From: Candidatus Gastranaerophilales bacterium
GTDB taxonomy: Bacteria > Cyanobacteriota > Vampirovibrionia > Gastranaerophilales > Gastranaerophilaceae
Assembly (NCBI GenBank): GCA_021202305.1
Contig: JAJQDG010000036.1
Location: forward strand, 1-7,857
Length of the DNA: 7,857 nucleotides
Direction: 5' to 3'
Shown here: piece by piece, positions 5,521 through 7,857 of the stretch
How the letters are laid out: each line of letters begins with the position of its first letter
Position numbering within the stretch: position 1 is the stretch's first letter
Notes under the pieces: generated by a model
What the model was told of the DNA's origin: nothing
What the model saw: the letters and a program-made list of their open reading frames with translations, nothing else
The model's database searches: none
Translations under genes and position numbers: made by a program

Positions 5521-7250
5521 TATACCTCGCAAAAACTTTTTGTAGGGTTTAATTCTCTGACAGCACCGACAATTTTTTCAATAGCTTCATCAGGACTAAT
5601 TGTAATGACTTCGCCATTTGAACGGGTTTTAAATTCCACAAGCCCGTCTTTTATTGTTTTGCCTACTGTAATTCTAAAAGGAAAGCCGATTAAATCGGCA
5701 TCTTTAAATTTTACGCCCGCTCTGTCATCTCTGTCGTCAAGAACAACCTCAACCCCCTTATTTAACAGTTTTTCATAAATTTCAAGCGCAACAGTTTTTT
5801 GTTCTTGTTCTTGAATATTAACCGGAACTATAACGCAATGATACGGCGCAATTGCAAGAGGCCATATAATACCGTAATCATCATGGTGTTTTTCAACGGC
5901 AGCAGCAGCTGTTCTTGTAATTCCAATACCGTAACACCCCATTATAAACGGCCTATTTTGCCCGTTTTCATCCGTATAACAGGCATTCATCGGCTCCGAA
6001 TATTTTGTACCCAATTGAAATATATTGCCTACTTCAATACCCTTTGTAACATACAACGGTTTCCCGCAAACAGGGCATTTTTCGCCTTCTTTTACAAGCG
6101 AAACATCAACAAAATCGTATTCTTTTTCAAAATTATGCCCTGCTATGTGTTTATGCGGGATATTTGCACCTGCAACAAAATTTTTCATACCCTTAGAAGA
6201 AATATCAAAAACAACCTTAATTTTATCTTCTATTCCGATATAAGAAAGAAACCCGGCTTCGCTTCCGGTTATTTCTTTTGCTTCATCTTCCGTGGCTTTT
6301 CTTATTTCACGTGCAAAAACTGCATTTAAAAGCTTAGTTTCTTCAACTTCTTTATCACCCCTGATCATAACCATAACGGGCTTAGAATCCGCAATATAAA
6401 GAACCGATTTCAAAATATTATTTTCTTCAACATTTAAAAATTTTGTAAGTTCTTCAATTGTACGAATGTTAGGCGTATCAACAATTTCTTCTTTTATAAA
6501 ACGCGTGGTTGTATTTTCAACCGGCAATTTTGAAACTGCATGGTTTGAATTTGCGCTGTAAGTACATTCTTTGCAATAAAAAACATTGTCCTCGCCTGAT
6601 TGAGTATCGGTCAAAACCATAAATTCATGGCTGACCTTTCCCCCTATAGCGCCCGAATCGGACTGAACCGCTTTTGTTTCAAGTCCGCAGCGCTTAAAAA
6701 TTCTTTCATAAGTTTTCCACATATTTTTATATTCAATATCCAGACTTTCTTTAGTTGCATGAAAACTGTAACCGTCTTTCATTATAAATTCTCTGCCCCT
6801 TAAAAGTCCGAATCTCGGGCGAATTTCATCGCGAAATTTTAATTGAAAATGATATAAATTAATAGGGAGCTGCCTGTATGAAGTTAAGATACCGTCTGCA
6901 ACAGAAGTTATAACCTCCTCATGAGTGGGTGCAAGACAAAGTTCAACATCGTGCCTGTCTTTCAGGCGGAGAAGTTCTTTGCCGTATGCGTTATAACGCC
7001 CTGATTTCTGCCACAATTCGGCAGGCTGAACAAAAGGCATTAAAAGTTCCTGCGCGCCTGATTTATTTAATTCTTCACGGGAAATTTGCTCAATTTTTAA
7101 AAGAACTCTTTTCATCAAAGGCAAATATGAATAAATCCCGTTTGCAAGCTTTTTAATATAACCTGCGCGCAAAAGGAACTTGTGGCTTATTGCTTCTGCG
7201 TCAGCAGGAAAGTCCCGCAAAGTTTGTACAAAAAGTTTGCTCATTTTCAT
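5520..7250 (-). CDS. proS: Prolyl-tRNA synthetase, bacterial type with editing domain
   Basis: Class II aminoacyl-tRNA synthetase that charges tRNA-Pro with proline in the cytoplasm. The 576 residues match the usual bacterial length. Motif 1 lies around 65-76 (GAQELLMPFVQP), LAPTHEE at 107-112, motif 2 at 139-164 (FRDEIRPRFGLLRGREF and onward), and motif 3 at 437-450 (MGCYGIGITRTAAA). The INS editing domain fills about 225-400 and keeps K281 in the NILKSVLY segment. Two CxxC pairs flank it (C226/C229 and C392/C395), a possible metal site. The anticodon-binding domain spans about 470-565. The start is set at the ATG at 7250 (MKMSKLFVQTLRD), which aligns with known N-termini and has GAGG 9 nt upstream. 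An ATG at 7265 and a TTG at 7292 are in frame but less likely. It is the first gene of the proS-gatD unit. Confidence 0.97.
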   Translation of the reverse strand: MKMSKLFVQTLRDFPADAEAISHKFLLRAGYIKKLANGIYSYLPLMKRVLLKIEQISREELNKSGAQELLMPFVQPAELWQKSGRYNAYGKELLRLKDRHDVELCLAPTHEEVITSVADGILTSYRQLPINLYHFQLKFRDEIRPRFGLLRGREFIMKDGYSFHATKESLDIEYKNMWKTYERIFKRCGLETKAVQSDSGAIGGKVSHEFMVLTDTQSGEDNVFYCKECTYSANSNHAVSKLPVENTTTRFIKEEIVDTPNIRTIEELTKFLNVEENNILKSVLYIADSKPVMVMIRGDKEVEETKLLNAVFAREIRKATEDEAKEITGSEAGFLSYIGIEDKIKVVFDISSKGMKNFVAGANIPHKHIAGHNFEKEYDFVDVSLVKEGEKCPVCGKPLYVTKGIEVGNIFQLGTKYSEPMNACYTDENGQNRPFIMGCYGIGITRTAAAAVEKHHDDYGIIWPLAIAPYHCVIVPVNIQEQEQKTVALEIYEKLLNKGVEVVLDDRDDRAGVKFKDADLIGFPFRITVGKTIKDGLVEFKTRSNGEVITISPDEAIEKIVGAVRELNPTKSFCEV

Positions 7251-7259
7251 AAGTTTCAG

Positions 7260-7263
7260 CCTC
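7260..7263 (-). promoter_or_regulatory. Ribosome binding site for proS
   Basis: GAGG (7263-7260 on the minus strand) lies 9 nt before the ATG at 7250. It overlaps an alternative in-frame ATG at 7265, which itself has no ribosome binding site. Confidence 0.5.
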
Positions 7264-7280
7264 ATTAAAATCTTATTTGA

Positions 7281-7286
7281 ATTATA
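7281..7286 (-). promoter_or_regulatory. -10 element (TATAAT) for proS-gatD
   Basis: A perfect minus-strand TATAAT lies 30 nt before the ATG at 7250. The hexamer 17 bp upstream is TTTCCC (7309-7304), a poor -35. The expected transcript start near 7274 gives a leader of about 24 nt for the 7250 start. Confidence 0.4.
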
Positions 7287-7399
7287 TAACAAAAAGAAGA
7301 TGCGGGAAAAAACTTAACTTTTATGCAGACTCAAAAGAATAAATAATGTTTGAACAGTGCTTGAGAATTTTCACAGACTCTTTAATGGAAGGTTAGAAA

Positions 7400-7621
7400 T
7401 TATTGGCTTTTTTTGTTATCTGATATTTCAATTTTGCAGCCCAGATAATCCAGAATCAGACTCACTGTTTCGAATTTAATTGTTTTGCTTGTAAACATTC
7501 TGGATAAGCTGCCTATATTTGTATTTAAAACACCTTCTTTTTTTAGATTTCTAACAAGTTTTGACATTGACATGCCGCGCCTTAAAAGCAAAATTTGAAT
7601 TTCTTGTTTAATATCAATCAT
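7400..7621 (-). CDS. Small XRE-like helix-turn-helix regulator
   Basis: A 73-residue basic protein that is essentially one DNA-binding domain. Probable helices are at about 2-14, 18-28, 35-43 (recognition helix, around NIGSLSRMFTSK) and 50-60, ending LDYLGCKIEI. The segment SLSRMFTSKTIKFETVSLILDYLG is the typical second half of small XRE/Cro-like repressors. The turn between the second and third helices is a few residues longer than in classical Cro proteins (KKEGVLNTN). No clear Shine-Dalgarno precedes the ATG at 7621, and a minus-strand TATAAA at 7645-7640 would give a very short leader. It lies upstream of proS by 107 nt plus, and divergent to a strong promoter with dyad symmetry, so autoregulation is plausible. 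No partner such as a toxin lies beside it on its strand. Confidence 0.72.
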   Translation of the reverse strand: MIDIKQEIQILLLRRGMSMSKLVRNLKKEGVLNTNIGSLSRMFTSKTIKFETVSLILDYLGCKIEISDNKKSQ

Positions 7622-7653
7622 AATAAAACAATTTTACTATTTATAAGTACGAA

Positions 7654-7682
7654 TTGACTATCAAGAAAATAAATGTTACTAT
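7654..7682 (+). promoter_or_regulatory. Plus-strand extended -10 promoter at the right edge
   Basis: TTGACT (7654-7659), a 17-bp spacer ending in TGT (7674-7676), and TACTAT (7677-7682) form a -35 plus extended -10 promoter pointing at the right edge. The -35 sits within TTGA-cta-TCAA (7654-7664), a small palindrome that could also be an operator. Confidence 0.55.
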
Positions 7683-7721
7683 ATATAATAATAGTATTAT
7701 TGTTTTTAGTAACATTTGTTT
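7667..7721. repeat. 55-bp nested inverted repeat, candidate operator
   Basis: AAATAAATGTTACTA (7667-7681) and TAGTAACATTTGTTT (7707-7721) are inverted copies over 15 positions with one G-U type mismatch; the inner 11 are perfect. A second dyad, AATAAT/ATTATT (7687-7692 and 7696-7701), lies in the middle. The left arm covers the promoter -10, so the element probably acts as DNA. The half-sites TGTTACTA and TAGTAACA are centred 33 bp apart, about three helical turns. Confidence 0.6.
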
Positions 7722-7739
7722 AAAAGAAAGTATTATTAA

Positions 7740-7857
7740 ATGAAAAAAAATAAGAAAATAACAATGAATTTTTGCTTTAAAAAATCATCTGAATGTTTTA
7801 TGAATTTTAAGAATAGGTTTCTTCCAAATAATAGTAAAATTTACGGGCGTTCCCCTG
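7740..7857 (+). CDS. Partial open frame running off the right edge
   Basis: From the ATG at 7740 the frame stays open for 39 codons to the window end, encoding a Lys/Asn/Phe-rich N-terminus beginning MKKNKKITMNFCFKK. In such AT-rich, stop-rich DNA this length is suggestive but not conclusive. It lies about 50 nt downstream of the predicted transcription start of the promoter at 7654-7682. A weak GAAAG at 7726-7730 is the only ribosome binding site candidate. Later in-frame ATGs at 7764 and 7800 are possible starts. I recognise no family. The final bases switch abruptly to GC-rich sequence (gggcgttcccctg). Confidence 0.35.
   Translation, partial: MKKNKKITMNFCFKKSSECFMNFKNRFLPNNSKIYGRSP

Noticed and set aside
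5521..5532. TTG start giving gatD four extra residues
   Set aside because: The ATG at 5520 forms a TAATG overlap with proS, has GAGG upstream, and gives the canonical GatD N-terminus.
7251..7292. TTG at 7292 or ATG at 7265 as the proS start
   Set aside because: The TTG overlaps the TATAAT box, and the ATG at 7265 has no ribosome binding site. The ATG at 7250 aligns with known ProRS N-termini.
7293..7399. Possible toxin or small gene partnering the HTH protein between it and proS
   Set aside because: No frame of useful length or ribosome binding site is visible in these 107 bases.

Overview
This is an AT-rich bacterial window with compact chromosomal housekeeping content and one accessory-looking edge. 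There are six well-supported complete genes, a likely seventh (the small HTH gene), and a possible eighth cut by the right edge. The combination of a bacterial-type prolyl-tRNA synthetase, a GatD-type amidotransferase, a LemA-like protein and a secreted Cys-rich protein with three S-layer homology (SLH) domains suggests a low-GC, probably host-associated or anaerobic bacterium. A Melainabacteria/Vampirovibrionia-type lineage (the non-photosynthetic sisters of Cyanobacteria) or a Clostridia-like Firmicute would both fit. This taxonomic guess is an inference from gene content only.

Layout, left to right. A minus-strand enolase (eno, 83-1399) is transcribed divergently from a small HEAT-like protein gene (1544-1870). 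A 198-nt gap follows. It holds a bulged long-range stem (1908-1968) and a strong intrinsic-terminator hairpin (1991-2033), and leads to a 641-residue exported protein (2069-3994) with a duplicated Cys/Lys-rich segment, three SLH domains and an unassigned C-terminal half. A 159-nt gap with three consecutive hairpins and a good sigma70-type promoter precedes a divergent LemA-like membrane protein (4154-4735). This gene runs head-on into gatD (4732-5520, minus), and the two stop codons share the bases TTAA. gatD sits directly downstream of proS (5520-7250, minus) with a TAATG stop/start overlap, so the two form a coupled proS-gatD unit. Upstream of proS is a 73-residue XRE-like HTH protein (7400-7621, minus). 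The last 236 bases are extremely AT-rich. They hold a well-formed plus-strand promoter embedded in a 55-bp nested dyad, followed by an open frame that runs off the window.

How the genes fit together. eno (glycolysis) and proS (translation) are housekeeping genes. gatD, the SLH protein and the LemA-like protein all relate to the cell envelope: gatD to peptidoglycan precursor amidation, the SLH protein to surface anchoring, and LemA-like to the membrane. Nothing shows that these three form one system. The right end looks like an autoregulated divergent control region of an accessory locus. No gene-free stretch exceeds 300 bases. I saw no tRNA, rRNA, CRISPR array, insertion sequence or transposase gene. 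The items that most deserve attention are the structured leader before the SLH gene, the Cys/Lys-rich duplication, gatD coupled to proS rather than to murT, and the right-edge dyad/promoter.
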